Shown: positions 33,081-44,273, counted from the first letter of the stretch. The stretch: 64,000 nt of DNA from Intrasporangium chromatireducens Q5-1 (GCF_000576575.1 NZ_AWQS01000003.1:1-64000); one strand, 5' to 3'. Notes: generated from the letters alone by a model not told the origin. A program made the numbers and translations.

Positions 33081-34283
33081 TCAGGACGTGTCGAGGCCGA
33101 GCTGGTCCAGGACGAGGTCGGCGATGGCCAGCGACGCGGTCGCGGCGGGCGAGGGCGCGTTGCGCACCGAGAAGACGTTGCCGACCCGGCTGAAGCGGAA
33201 GTCGTCTACGAGGCTGCCGTCCGCGTCCATGGCCTGGGCGCGCACCCCGGCCGGGGCACGGACGACGTCGGACGGCTTGATCTCGGGCACATAGCGGCGG
33301 GCCGCCGCGATGAACGCTCGTCGGTTCAGCGAGCCCCACATCTCGCGCGCCCCCGTGACCGCGTTGGCCCTCGCGAAGGTGCGGAAGCCCTTGAACGCGA
33401 GCAGCTCACGCACCTCGCGCGCCTCGAGGTCACGGCGGAGGTAGCCCTCCCGGGACAGCGCGAGCACGGCGTTCGGGCCGAGCAGCACCGTGCCGTCGAC
33501 CCGCTTCGTCAGGTGCACCCCGAGGAAGGGGTAGCGCGGGTCGGGCACGGGATAGATGAGGCCCCGGACGAGGTGTCGGGCGCCGGGGACGAGCTCATGG
33601 AACTCGCCCCGGAACGGCACGATCCGCGGGAACGGCGAATCACCGGCCAGGCCGGCGAGCCGGTCGGTGTGCAGGCCGGCCGCGATCACGAGCAGGTCCG
33701 CCGCGACCGTCTCGCCGGAGGTGGCCGTCACCCGGGTGGGGGAGCCTGCCGAGATCGTCGAGACCTCGAAGCCGGTCCGGACCCCGGCGCCGTGGTCGCA
33801 CGCGTCCTGGAGGAACGCGGCGGCGATGCGCCCGAAGTCGACGATCGCCGTGGTGGGGGAGTGCAGGCCGGCACGACCGTGCACGTGCGGCTCGATCTCG
33901 GTCAGCTCGGCTGCCCCCAGCCATCGCACACCCGGCACGCCGTTGGCGACCGCGCGTTCGTGGATCCGGGTCAGCCGGGCCTCGTCCCCGGCGTCGAGGG
34001 CGACGAGGACCTTGCCGACCTCCTGGTAGGGCAGTCCTCGAGCCCGGCAGTACTCGCGGAGGCGACGGACTCCCTCCCGTGAGAGACGCGCCTTGTCCGA
34101 GCCGGGCTGGTAGTAGAGGCCGGCGTGGACGACGCCGCTGTTGCGGGACGTCTGGTGCAGGCCCGGTGACGGCTCCTTCTCCAGGACCGTCACGCTCACC
34201 TCGGACCCGCCCATGACGAGGGCGCGCGCGATGGCGGCACCGACGATGCCGGCGCCCACGACCACGACGCGCTGGGCCCCCAC
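33081..34283 (-). CDS. lhgO: L-2-hydroxyglutarate oxidase
   Basis: A 400-residue FAD-dependent oxidase of the DAO family. The N-terminal dinucleotide motif is VVVVGAGIVGAAIARAL. LhgO-type segments follow: GLHQTSRNSGVVHAGLYY, PGSDKARLSREG, and the C-terminal SRVGNVFSVRNAPSPAATAS. It oxidises L-2-hydroxyglutarate, a side product of 2-oxoglutarate metabolism and of lysine breakdown through glutarate in some bacteria, passing electrons to the respiratory chain or oxygen. GTG 34283 places the FAD motif 4 residues in; longer starts reach into unrelated sequence. Confidence 0.9.
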   Translation of the reverse strand: MGAQRVVVVGAGIVGAAIARALVMGGSEVSVTVLEKEPSPGLHQTSRNSGVVHAGLYYQPGSDKARLSREGVRRLREYCRARGLPYQEVGKVLVALDAGDEARLTRIHERAVANGVPGVRWLGAAELTEIEPHVHGRAGLHSPTTAIVDFGRIAAAFLQDACDHGAGVRTGFEVSTISAGSPTRVTATSGETVAADLLVIAAGLHTDRLAGLAGDSPFPRIVPFRGEFHELVPGARHLVRGLIYPVPDPRYPFLGVHLTKRVDGTVLLGPNAVLALSREGYLRRDLEAREVRELLAFKGFRTFARANAVTGAREMWGSLNRRAFIAAARRYVPEIKPSDVVRAPAGVRAQAMDADGSLVDDFRFSRVGNVFSVRNAPSPAATASLAIADLVLDQLGLDTS

Positions 34284-34425
34284 GCGCTCACGGTAGCCGG
34301 TTCGCGGCTCAGCCGGGTCCGGTCCACATCCTCTCGTCCGAGGCGCGGTTGTCCACAGCCGCCGACACGGACGCTGCGGGGGCGCTGGAAGCGGAGCACC
34401 GTGGAGCCATCGAAGGGAGTCCGCA

Positions 34426-34809
34426 ATGTCGAATGTCATCCACCTGCTGACCGGCCGGCCGATCGGCTCGCTCGAGGAGGTGCTCCCGGCGCCGGGTGAG
34501 TGCCTCCCGTGCTTCGTCGGGCGGATGGTGGCCACCGAGGGCTGCACGGGCGCGATGGGCTGGGTCGAGCAGTTCCGGGTGCACCGGGCCAAGCGGGCGA
34601 CCGCGCTCGTCCGCCGTCTCGTGACGCAGGGGGCGTGCTGCGACTGCACCCTCGTCGACGCCGTGTGGCAGCTGAGTCCGGGACTGTGGGAGTGGACACC
34701 GGACGGGCAGCTGGTCCCCCCGCTCGAGGCGCCGCCGTGCGAAGGGGTGCGACCGAACTCGACCCAGCCGTGCGCCCACTGGGTCTCGCCGAGTGAGCTG
34801 GCCATGTGA
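34426..34809 (+). CDS. DUF2695-like small protein
   Basis: A 127-residue protein from ATG 34426 with AAGGGAG upstream. It is cysteine-rich: PGECLPCFVGRMV and QGACCDCTLVDAVW, with a tail GVRPNSTQPCAHW. The second block resembles the GxCDCEVL core of DUF2695. The Cys pattern (CxxC near residue 26 and CCDC near 68) could bind a metal. Function is unknown. It stands alone between divergent lhgO and the YrdC-like gene. Confidence 0.6.
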   Translation: MSNVIHLLTGRPIGSLEEVLPAPGECLPCFVGRMVATEGCTGAMGWVEQFRVHRAKRATALVRRLVTQGACCDCTLVDAVWQLSPGLWEWTPDGQLVPPLEAPPCEGVRPNSTQPCAHWVSPSELAM

Positions 34810-34858
34810 CGCCTGAGGGCCATGTGCGGCCGGCTGCACCTCGTGGCAGGGTGTGGCC

Positions 34859-35479
34859 ATGGCGAGGTACTTCGATGTCCACCCGGTCGATCCGCAGCCC
34901 CGGGCCATCCGGCAGGCCGTGCAGATCCTGCGTGACGGTGGCCTCATCGCCTACCCGACCGACTCCTGCTTCGCGCTCGGCTGCTCGCTCGACAACGCGG
35001 AGGGCAAGGAGCGGATCACCCGCATCCGACATCTCGACGACAAGCACCACTTCACCCTCGTCTGTGCCGACTTCGCTCAGCTCGGGCAGTTCGTCCACCT
35101 CGACAACGCCGTCTTCCGCGCGGTGAAGGCGGCCACACCCGGTCCCTACACGTTCATCCTCCCGGCGACTCGGGAGGTCCCGCGGCGGCTGCTGCACCCC
35201 AAGAAGAAGACGGTCGGCGTCCGGATCCCGGAGCACCCCGTGGTCCGCGAGCTGCTCCGGGAGATGGGGGAGCCCATCCTCTCGAGCACCCTGCTGCTGC
35301 CGGGCATGGACGACCCGCTGACCGATGGCTGGACCATCAAGGAGGAGCTCGACCACAGCGTCGACGCCGTCATCGACTCGGGCGAGTGCGGCCTCGAGCC
35401 GACGACGGTCATCGACTTCAGCGAGGGCTACCCGGACGTGGTCCGGGTCGGAGCCGGCGACCCGAGCCCCTTCGAGTGA
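34859..35479 (+). CDS. YrdC/Sua5/YciO-family protein (L-threonylcarbamoyladenylate synthase-like)
   Basis: A 206-residue protein beginning MARYFDVHPVDPQPRAIRQA. It has the YrdC core: GGLIAYPTDSCFALGCSLDN, KHHFTLVCADFAQLGQFVHL, GPYTFILPATREVPRRLL and KKKTVGVRIPEHPVVRELL, ending with EPTTVIDFSEG. Spacing and the LGCSLDN block resemble the YciO subgroup, whose exact function is less certain than that of TsaC in tRNA t6A synthesis. A GTG two codons upstream (34853) is an alternative start. Confidence 0.85.
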   Translation: MARYFDVHPVDPQPRAIRQAVQILRDGGLIAYPTDSCFALGCSLDNAEGKERITRIRHLDDKHHFTLVCADFAQLGQFVHLDNAVFRAVKAATPGPYTFILPATREVPRRLLHPKKKTVGVRIPEHPVVRELLREMGEPILSSTLLLPGMDDPLTDGWTIKEELDHSVDAVIDSGECGLEPTTVIDFSEGYPDVVRVGAGDPSPFE

Positions 35480-35492
35480 GGGTCTCGCGACC

Positions 35493-36332
35493 TCATATCT
35501 CCTCGTGGGTGTCAGGGTCCCCGCCGAAGAGCCGACCGTCGGGCCGCCCGAGGGCGGTGATCGCCCTCATCTGCTCATCCGTCAGCTCGAAGCCGAGGAC
35601 CTCGAGGTTCGTCCGTTGCCGCTCGCGCGTCGCCGACTTCGGCAGGGGGAGGGAGCCGAGTTGGACGTGCCACCGCAGGATGACCTGAGCCGGCGACACC
35701 CCGTGCTCCCGAGCCGCGTCCGCCACCGCCGGCTCGTCGAACGGGGCGCGCCGCTTGCCGAGCGGGCTCCACGCCTGCGTGCGGATGCCCAGCCGGTTGT
35801 GCACCTGCCGCAGCTGCTCCTGCGGGAACCAGGGGTGCAGCTCGATCTGGTTGACCGCTGGCACCACGCCCGTGGCGTCGATGATGTTCGACAGGTGCTC
35901 CTCGGTGAAGTTGCTGACCCCGACCGTGCGCACCAGCCCGTCCTGCTGCGCGCGAACGAGCGCGCGCCAGGCATCGACGTAGCGGCCCTGCCTCGGGTTG
36001 GGCCAGTGGACCAGGGCGACGTCGAGCTGCTCCACGCCGAGCCGGCGAGCCGAGTCACGAAGCGAACCGAGCGCGAGGTCGTAGGCGTGGTGCCGCCCGG
36101 GAAGCTTCGTCTGGACGCGCACCTCCTCGCGGCGCACGGCGGCCCGCCGCACCGCCTCGCCGACCTCCTCCTCGTTGCCGTAGTTCACGGCGGTGTCGAG
36201 CAGCCGGTAGCCGAGCTCGAGCGCTGACCCGACGGCTGCGACGGCCTGCTCACCCTTCATCGGGTAGGTGCCGAAGCCGACGATGGGCAGGCGGGTCGTG
36301 TCGTTGAGGGGGACAGTGGGCAGGGTCGTCAT
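35493..36332 (-). CDS. Aldo/keto reductase
   Basis: A 279-residue NADPH-dependent aldo/keto reductase. The catalytic tetrad is visible: Asp and Tyr in LLDTAVNYGNEE (near residue 46), Lys in VQTKLPGRHH and His in VALVHWPNP. The C-terminal NADPH-binding segment is PLPKSATRERQRTNLEVLGF. It is closest in layout to 2,5-diketo-D-gluconate reductase-type members; the substrate is unknown. A GTATGCCGC motif lies 10 bases upstream of its ATG, where promoter elements would be. Confidence 0.9.
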   Translation of the reverse strand: MTTLPTVPLNDTTRLPIVGFGTYPMKGEQAVAAVGSALELGYRLLDTAVNYGNEEEVGEAVRRAAVRREEVRVQTKLPGRHHAYDLALGSLRDSARRLGVEQLDVALVHWPNPRQGRYVDAWRALVRAQQDGLVRTVGVSNFTEEHLSNIIDATGVVPAVNQIELHPWFPQEQLRQVHNRLGIRTQAWSPLGKRRAPFDEPAVADAAREHGVSPAQVILRWHVQLGSLPLPKSATRERQRTNLEVLGFELTDEQMRAITALGRPDGRLFGGDPDTHEEI

Positions 36333-36422
36333 CGGCTCACCGTATGCCGCTGGGCCGGTTTCCGCTCCGAGGCGGCCCCCCAGCCGGCTGCCCGCGGTAG
36401 GGGGCGCCCCTGCCCGTGTCGG

Positions 36423-37559
36423 TCAGGGGCCGGTGACGGCAAGCCACTCGCCGTGCGGGTGGCAGGTGCCCCAGGCCTCTGCGGCCAGCTCCCGACCACC
36501 TCGCCAGCGTCGGGCGCCGAGCACGGTGGTGTCATCGTCGACCGGGAGTCCCTCTGGCAGGGGCAGGCCCGGTACGCAGCCGGCCGGCTCCGCGGTGACC
36601 CAGCTGACGGCGGGCACCGCGCGGGCGCACCGGGCCAGCACCTCGGCCACGAAGCCGCGGCGGGCGCGCTCCACGTAGGTCAGCGCCCACGAGCTGAAGA
36701 CCACCAGGTGCAGGTCCCGTCCCTCCGTCGAGGTCAGGTCCTGCAGGGTGGCCTCGACCGTGCCCTCCAGGTCCTCGACCATGTCACCGCGCTGCAGCCG
36801 GGGCGGGTCGGTCCGCAGAAGGATCATGGCGGCGCGGAAGCGCTCGATGCGTCGGGGCACGTCGGGCCAGATGCACGCCTCGAGCCACCTGATGGCGTCC
36901 GCGTCGGCGGTGTCGATGGGCGCGACGTCGAGACCGACCCGGGCCGCGACCGGTGGCAGGGCGAGCGAGGCCAGGGGGGTGGGGGAGCGATCCTCGCCGT
37001 GGCAGGTGACCGCGGAGTCCGGGTCACCGACGACGAGCGCGACGCCTTGCCGGCGCAGCTCCACGCGGTAGCGGTCGACCTCGAGGAGCAGCCCAGCGCT
37101 GGCCCCGAGCTCGACGAGGACGACGGGGGTGTCGGGGAGGTCCCGTGCCGCGAGCGACACCGCCGCCGCGACATACACGGCGCGGTTCACCTCGTTCGTC
37201 TGTGTGCGGTGCGTGGCGATGGTGCGGCGCAGCTCGTCAGCGTGATCGAGGATCGTCGCCCGGACCTCGGGCCAGGGGTCGCCCGTCGCCACCGCATCCC
37301 GGCCCACGACGCTGCTGTACCACCGTGCGGCCGGCAGTTCCGGCCGGCGCAGCACGAGGTCGTGCAGGGCGGCGAGCAGGAGAACGGGGCGGGCCTGGCC
37401 CGGTTGGGCCGCGAGCAGCAGCGACGCGGCGTCGGGGTCGTCGGCGAGCCCACGGCAGATGGCGTGGTAGAGCCGCAGGTGCGCATGGCCCTGCGCGAAC
37501 CGGGCGAAATGGCGCTGCACCTGCTCGAGCGCGGTGGTTCCGGAGGCGGCTTCGCTCAT
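36423..37559 (-). CDS. DUF2332 family protein
   Basis: A 378-residue protein from ATG 37559, whose first bases overlap the rlmC stop (ATGA). It contains DUF2332 features: LEQVQRHFARFAQGHAHLRL, QTNEVNRAVYVAAAVSLAA, VVLVELGASAGLLLEVDRYR (a methyltransferase-like glycine loop) and VVFSSWALTYVERARRGF. The fold is predicted from these to be SAM-methyltransferase-like, but no activity is known. Coupling to rlmC suggests a link to RNA modification, which is inference. The frame extends far upstream through rlmC in another phase and is not real there. Confidence 0.8.
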   Translation of the reverse strand: MSEAASGTTALEQVQRHFARFAQGHAHLRLYHAICRGLADDPDAASLLLAAQPGQARPVLLLAALHDLVLRRPELPAARWYSSVVGRDAVATGDPWPEVRATILDHADELRRTIATHRTQTNEVNRAVYVAAAVSLAARDLPDTPVVLVELGASAGLLLEVDRYRVELRRQGVALVVGDPDSAVTCHGEDRSPTPLASLALPPVAARVGLDVAPIDTADADAIRWLEACIWPDVPRRIERFRAAMILLRTDPPRLQRGDMVEDLEGTVEATLQDLTSTEGRDLHLVVFSSWALTYVERARRGFVAEVLARCARAVPAVSWVTAEPAGCVPGLPLPEGLPVDDDTTVLGARRWRGGRELAAEAWGTCHPHGEWLAVTGP

Positions 37560-38710
37560 GACCGCTCGAGCAGGACCATGACCTCGTGGTGGGTCGTCTG
37601 CGGGAACATGTCGAACAGCCGCGCCGCCACGGGTCGCAGCCGTGGCATCGCGGCGAGGTCCGCCGCCAGGGAGTCGACGTTGCAGCTCGAGTAGACGACG
37701 TGGCGGACCCCCGCGCCGTCGAGCCAGCCAGCCAGGTCGGCGCCGATGCCACGCCGGGGCGGGTTGACCACCACCGCGTCGGGGGCGGGCACACCTCGGC
37801 GCACGAGTCCCGTCGCGTCGCCGACCTCGAATCTCAGGCCACCGTCGACGAGCCCAGACCGGGAGAGCGCCGCAGCAGCGACGCGGGCGCTGTCGATGGC
37901 GCCCGGGGCCACCTCCACGCCGAGCACCTCCCGAGGCGGCGGGGAGCCGGCTGTCACGCAGTGCAGGGCGAAGCCGCCGACCCCGCAGTAGAGGTCCCAC
38001 ACGCTCTCCGGCGAGATCTGGCCGGTCCACGACTGCGCCTGTCGGTAGAGAGCCGCCGCCACCGGCGTGTTGGTCTGGAAGAAGCTGTTCGGCTGGAGCC
38101 GGAGGGTGAGGTCGTTGACCCGCATGGGCAGGTCGGCGCGCTCGGTGAGGACGATCTCGAGCTCGCCCTCGAGGACCGCCTTGTGCTCCGGCTGGATGTT
38201 CATCGAAACGACTGCGACAGAAGGAAGCTCGTGCTGCAACGTCGGCAGGTGCTTGCCCAGGAGCGTCTCGTGCTTGCGGGACCGTGCGACGAAGCGGACC
38301 ATCAGCTCGTCGTCGGGGGAGTGGGTGACGATGAGGTGCTTCAGCTCGCCGCGTCGGCTCGCCACGTCGTAGGGCTCGAGCCCGATCCCGTCGATGAACC
38401 CGGCCAGCAGGGGCAGCGCCTCGCCGAGCCCCGGCTCGTAGAGACCACACTCGCGCAGGTCGACGCCGGCACCGGATCCGTCGAGGATGCCGAGGGTCAC
38501 CGCCCCGCGCTGCCCGGCGACGACGAGCTTGGCCTTGTTGCGGAACTGCGACTCGGCACTCGTGACCGGTGGCAGCCACGCGGTCGGCGCGACGGCCGGT
38601 GCCAGAGCGTGACGGCAGCGTTCCTGCTTGGCCGCCAGCTGAGCGGCATACGGCTGGCCCATCAGGGTGCACGAGCGGCACCGCGCGGAGTCGAAGTAGG
38701 TGCACTGCAT
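37556..38710 (-). CDS. rlmC: 23S rRNA (uracil-5-)-methyltransferase, RlmC/RumB type
   Basis: A 384-residue RNA m5U methyltransferase. N-terminal cysteines in MQCTYFDSARCRSC plus the Cys in DLRECGLYEPGL form the [4Fe-4S] site of the RumA/RumB group. The SAM motif is DLYCGVGGFALHC. VVVNPPRRGIG and the nucleophilic Cys in YSSCNVDSLAADL complete the active site. The short N-terminus without a TRAM domain indicates RlmC (U747-type) rather than RlmD. It is followed by the DUF2332 gene with a 4-base overlap. Confidence 0.9.
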   Translation of the reverse strand: MQCTYFDSARCRSCTLMGQPYAAQLAAKQERCRHALAPAVAPTAWLPPVTSAESQFRNKAKLVVAGQRGAVTLGILDGSGAGVDLRECGLYEPGLGEALPLLAGFIDGIGLEPYDVASRRGELKHLIVTHSPDDELMVRFVARSRKHETLLGKHLPTLQHELPSVAVVSMNIQPEHKAVLEGELEIVLTERADLPMRVNDLTLRLQPNSFFQTNTPVAAALYRQAQSWTGQISPESVWDLYCGVGGFALHCVTAGSPPPREVLGVEVAPGAIDSARVAAAALSRSGLVDGGLRFEVGDATGLVRRGVPAPDAVVVNPPRRGIGADLAGWLDGAGVRHVVYSSCNVDSLAADLAAMPRLRPVAARLFDMFPQTTHHEVMVLLERS

Positions 38711-38804
38711 CGCGCCCAAGGGTAGGTCCTTGGGCCAGTTACGTCCCCGCCGGGACGGGTACGCGCCACTGGCACGCCGTCCCACCGAGCGAGGAGGAAC
38801 GATC

Positions 38805-39389
38805 ATGGGCGATGCCGCCAAGGACCGCGCGAAGGCCGCGCAGCTACCGGAGGGAGACGTCATCCGGGTGCTGCTCGAGCAGCACGCGCGGATCCGGGAG
38901 CTCTTCGCCGACGTGAAGTCGGCGCAGGGGCAGCACAAGCAACAGGCGTTCGACGAGCTGCGGGCGCTGCTCGCGGTGCACGAGACGGCCGAGGAGATGG
39001 TGCTACGGCCGGTCTCCAAGGACGTGGCCGGCCACAGCGTCGCGGACGACCGCAACGCCGAGGAGAAGGAAGCCAACGTCGTGCTGGCCCGGCTCGAGGG
39101 CATGGACTGCGGCTCGGTCGAGTTCGACAACCTGCTGGCCAGCTTCGAGCAGGCGGTCTCGACGCACGCGGAGCAGGAGGAGACGCTGGAGTTCCCGGCG
39201 ATCCTGTCGGCATGCGACGCCGACAAGCGCCGTGACATGGGCAAGGCGGTCAAGATGGCCGAGAAGATCGCGCCGACTCACCCGCATCCGTCGGCCGCGG
39301 GCTCCCCGACGGCGCAGTGGGTGGTCGGTCCCTTCGCGTCCATCGTCGACCACGTCAAGGACGCCCTGTCGGGTTCCGGACGCGGCTGA
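38805..39389 (+). CDS. Hemerythrin HHE-domain protein
   Basis: A 194-residue protein starting at ATG 38805 with a strong GAGGAGGAAC site. HHE metal ligands are spread over four helices: EQHARIRELF, VHETAEEMVLRPV and STHAEQEETLEFPAI, with Glu residues between. Such domains bind a diiron centre and may carry oxygen or nitric oxide, or act as stress sensors. The C-terminus (PTHPHPSAAGSPTAQWVVGP) is typical of the actinobacterial subgroup. It is divergent from rlmC. Confidence 0.88.
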   Translation: MGDAAKDRAKAAQLPEGDVIRVLLEQHARIRELFADVKSAQGQHKQQAFDELRALLAVHETAEEMVLRPVSKDVAGHSVADDRNAEEKEANVVLARLEGMDCGSVEFDNLLASFEQAVSTHAEQEETLEFPAILSACDADKRRDMGKAVKMAEKIAPTHPHPSAAGSPTAQWVVGPFASIVDHVKDALSGSGRG

Positions 39390-39441
39390 CCGTACCGACG
39401 CGCACTGCCGGCATCGCGCCAGCTGGCGTGACAGGACCCGG

Positions 39442-39475
39442 CTAAGTTAAGGCTATATAATGAGCCTTAACTTAG
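39442..39475. promoter_or_regulatory. Perfect palindromic operator enclosing the -10 box of the fic gene
   Basis: CTAAGTTAAGGCT at 39442-39454 and its exact complement AGCCTTAACTTAG at 39463-39475 flank ATATAATG. That spacer contains the consensus -10 TATAAT at 39456-39461. A repressor bound to the dyad would block the promoter. The block is strikingly A/T-rich in a GC-rich region. The Fic protein ends in a winged-helix-like region and is the obvious candidate autoregulator. Confidence 0.8.
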
Positions 39476-39489
39476 AAGAGAGGTGCGGC

Positions 39490-40674
39490 ATGGGTTGGCC
39501 GAGCGTGCGGCACGTGGAGCGCCCGTGGACGTCGCGGCTGGAGGGCCTCATCGCCCCGTCCAGACGGCAGCAGCGCTCCCTGCCGAGCAGCTACGCCGTG
39601 GCGGTCGTGCCGCGGATCGCTGAGGTGCAGGTCTCCCTGCCGGGCGATGTCGCTGCGGACATCGACGATGCGCAACGCAGCCTGTCCGCGTTCGATGCGG
39701 GTGCCGGGGGAGAGGTCGCGCCGTTCGTGGCCGTGCTCCTGCGTTCGGAGAGCGCGGCGAGCTCCCAGATCGAGAACCTCACGTCCTCGGCACGTGCCCT
39801 CGCGGAGGCGGAGGTCGGGGAGGGCGACCGAGCCAACGCGGCGACGATCCTCGGCAACGTCCGGGCGATGCGTGCCGCCATCGACCTCGCCGGCTCCTTG
39901 GACGACAAGGCGATCCTCGCCATGCACGCCGCGCTCTTGCGTGACGACCTCGGCCACCGGGCCGGCGCCTGGCGGTCCGAACCGGTCTGGATCGGGGGAG
40001 CGTCGCACCACCCTGAGGGGGCCGCGTTCGTGCCGCCGCTCGCCACGGAGGTGCCCGGGTTGATGACCGACCTCGTCTCCTTCATGGACCGGGACGACCT
40101 GCCGCCCCTCGCGCTGGCCGCGCTCGCGCATGCGCAGTTCGAGACGATCCATCCGTTCACCGACGGGAACGGCAGGACCGGTCGCGCCCTGCTGCACGCG
40201 ATCCTCCTCAGCACCGGGGCGGTACGGCACGTCACCGTGCCGATCTCGGCCGGTCTGCTGGCGTCCCGGGATGACTACTTCGCCGCCCTGACCGCGTATC
40301 GGCAGGGCGACGTCGAGCCGATCCTGCGCAGCGTTGCCAGCGCCGCGCGAGCTGGAGTGGTCGTTGGTGCGCACCTCGTCGGCCAGCTCCGCGCGGTGCG
40401 GGAGGACTGGGAGACCCGGCTCCGGGTGCGCTCGGACGCGACGGTTCTGCGGGTGGCCGACCTGCTCGTCCGCCAACCGGTGCTGACGGCCCGGGTGGTG
40501 ATGGACCTGTGCGACGTCTCGGCGCCGACCGCGCAGGCCGCCCTGCGAGGCCTGGTCGAGGCGGACATCCTCATCGAGTCCACGGGCCGGCGGCGCGGCC
40601 GGGTCTACCGGGCGCCCGAGATCCTCGAGGCGCTCGACGGCTACGCCGTGGCGCTCGGCCGGCGAGGCGGATAG
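39490..40674 (+). CDS. Fic family protein with N-terminal inhibitory motif
   Basis: A 394-residue Fic protein starting MGWPSVRHVERPWTSRL, with GAAGAGAGG upstream. The catalytic Fic motif HPFTDGNGRTGRAL lies near residue 220. An N-terminal SSQIEN fits the autoinhibitory [S/T]xxxE[G/N] helix. Fic enzymes usually transfer AMP from ATP to a target hydroxyl. The C-terminal part (VLTARVVMDLCDVSAPTAQA) is a winged helix probably binding the palindrome in its own promoter. Targets are unknown. An ATG 30 bases upstream lies inside the operator and is rejected as start. Confidence 0.9.
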   Translation: MGWPSVRHVERPWTSRLEGLIAPSRRQQRSLPSSYAVAVVPRIAEVQVSLPGDVAADIDDAQRSLSAFDAGAGGEVAPFVAVLLRSESAASSQIENLTSSARALAEAEVGEGDRANAATILGNVRAMRAAIDLAGSLDDKAILAMHAALLRDDLGHRAGAWRSEPVWIGGASHHPEGAAFVPPLATEVPGLMTDLVSFMDRDDLPPLALAALAHAQFETIHPFTDGNGRTGRALLHAILLSTGAVRHVTVPISAGLLASRDDYFAALTAYRQGDVEPILRSVASAARAGVVVGAHLVGQLRAVREDWETRLRVRSDATVLRVADLLVRQPVLTARVVMDLCDVSAPTAQAALRGLVEADILIESTGRRRGRVYRAPEILEALDGYAVALGRRGG

Positions 40675-40776
40675 GGCACCACGGCGACGCGTGCAATCGC
40701 CGCCGCCCTCGGGGCAGGTCGTCGACGAGGCAGTCATCGTCGCTTCCGGGAGGGGTGGTCCGGACGGCTGATCTGA

Positions 40777-40801
40777 CATAATGTCGATTATCGGCGTTAT
40801 G
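40777..40801. promoter_or_regulatory. A/T-rich dyad ahead of the DUF3072 gene
   Basis: CATAATGTCGA and TCGGCGTTATG are complementary at 9 of 11 positions around TTA. Two perfect small palindromes are nested here: GACATAATGTC at 40775-40785 and CGATTATCG at 40785-40793. CATAAT could serve as a -10 box. It probably binds a regulator of the gene at 40841; the Fic protein or its relatives are possible. Confidence 0.5.
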
Positions 40802-40840
40802 AAGGGTGCTCCATCGGTGCGGGTGGGTACGAGGCGCAGC

Positions 40841-41173
40841 ATGAGCACCGAGCCCACTCACAACGCCGAGCGAACCGACAACACTGAGCCCACTCACAAC
40901 ACCGAGCCCACCAACAACGCTGAGCCGACGGACACCGCCGCCGACCGCGACGACGTGCTGGGCGCAGGAGCGCCTCGACAGGGCGATGATCTGCAACGCG
41001 ACCCCGAGGACTGGGCCACCGGCGACGAGCCGATGACGGCGGCTCAGCGCAGCTATCTGGACAACCTCGCCAAGCAGGCCGGCGAGCAGGTGCCGGCCGA
41101 CCTGACCAAGGCGCAGGCGTCGGAACAGATCGACCGCCTCAAGCAGCAAGGCGGTGACGGCGCCGCCGGCTGA
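40841..41173 (+). CDS. DUF3072 family protein with N-terminal tandem repeats
   Basis: A 110-residue protein from ATG 40841 with GAGG upstream. The conserved C-terminal part DPEDWATGDEPMTAAQRSYL followed by DNLAKQAGEQVPADLTKAQA is DUF3072, of unknown function. The N-terminus consists of five 6-residue units of the type EPTHNA, encoded by 18-base tandem repeats at 40850-40939. Such low-complexity tails vary in copy number between strains. A start at 40781 would lie inside the dyad and is unlikely. Confidence 0.8.
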   Translation: MSTEPTHNAERTDNTEPTHNTEPTNNAEPTDTAADRDDVLGAGAPRQGDDLQRDPEDWATGDEPMTAAQRSYLDNLAKQAGEQVPADLTKAQASEQIDRLKQQGGDGAAG

Positions 41174-41261
41174 CGACGCACTGCTGGGTGACCGAGCGCC
41201 GGTCCCGGCCGCACCGACCGGGACCGGCGCTCACACGGCGCTCAGCAGTCGAACACGGCGC

Positions 41262-41773
41262 TCAGCAGTCGAACACCGACCAGCACAGCTCGTTGCGCAC
41301 CCGCTGGTCGTCGAGCACCAGGTCGCGGACCTGCTCCGGCAGTTGCGCACGCTGCCACTGGCACTCGCGTCGTCCGACGGCGACGCTCTCGGCGGCCGGC
41401 ACGGCGGCCCGGGCGGCCTTGATGGCGTACGCAGCCGCGCCCAGATCATGGGCGGCGACATGTGCCACGGCCGCGGCCTGACCGGCTGCGTAGGCCGCAT
41501 GCCGGGGCGCCCCACACAGGTCGCGGGCCGCGCCCATCGCGTGCCCGCCCGACGCTCGGGCCTGCATCATCCGCACGTCGCCGCGCACCCAGGCCCGGGC
41601 CTGCTCGATCGCCTGCCGAGGCCTCGGGTCGTCGGGCCGGGCCGACTCGAACAGGTGCAGAACGTGCTCCGCGCACGACGCGGCCCACAGCGCGAGCAGG
41701 TGGTGGTCATCGTCGGTGAGCGTGCCGCCGCGCCGGATCGTGGTCAGCCGCGGGTCCCGGACCGGTGGCAGGA

Positions 41774-41777
<4 letters not shown>
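41262..41777 (-). CDS. Putative immunity protein (Imm5-like domain)
   Basis: A 171-residue alanine- and histidine-rich helical protein. It begins VILPPVRDPRLTTIRRGGTL, then DHHLLALWAASCAEHVLHLF, and ends NELCWSVFDC. This matches proteins annotated as putative immunity (Imm-5-like); the immunity function comes from toxin-immunity context in other genomes and no toxin gene is adjacent here. Its GTG overlaps the stop of the upstream UvrA2 gene (GTGA), so the two are translated together. Two tandem copies of GGCGCTCAGCAGTCGAACAC-type sequence lie at its stop. Confidence 0.65.
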
Positions 41778-44164
<2,387 letters not shown>

Positions 44165-44273
44165 GGTGGCGATGCTGCCACGTCGGGGTGACGACGCCCA
44201 GCCGTGACGCGGCGCGGAGCGACCGCCTCTCCCCCGGCACGAAGGAGGCCGCACCGGGCGCCACGAAAAGCTA

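Noticed and set aside
36423-38705. One very long minus-strand frame suggesting a 760-residue protein
   Set aside because: Only the part from 37559 down (DUF2332) is protein-like; the rest is an out-of-phase reading of rlmC.
39460-39489. Upstream ATG as the fic start
   Set aside because: It lies inside the right half of the palindromic operator and within the probable -10/transcription start region; the ATG at 39490 has a ribosome-binding site and the conserved N-terminus.
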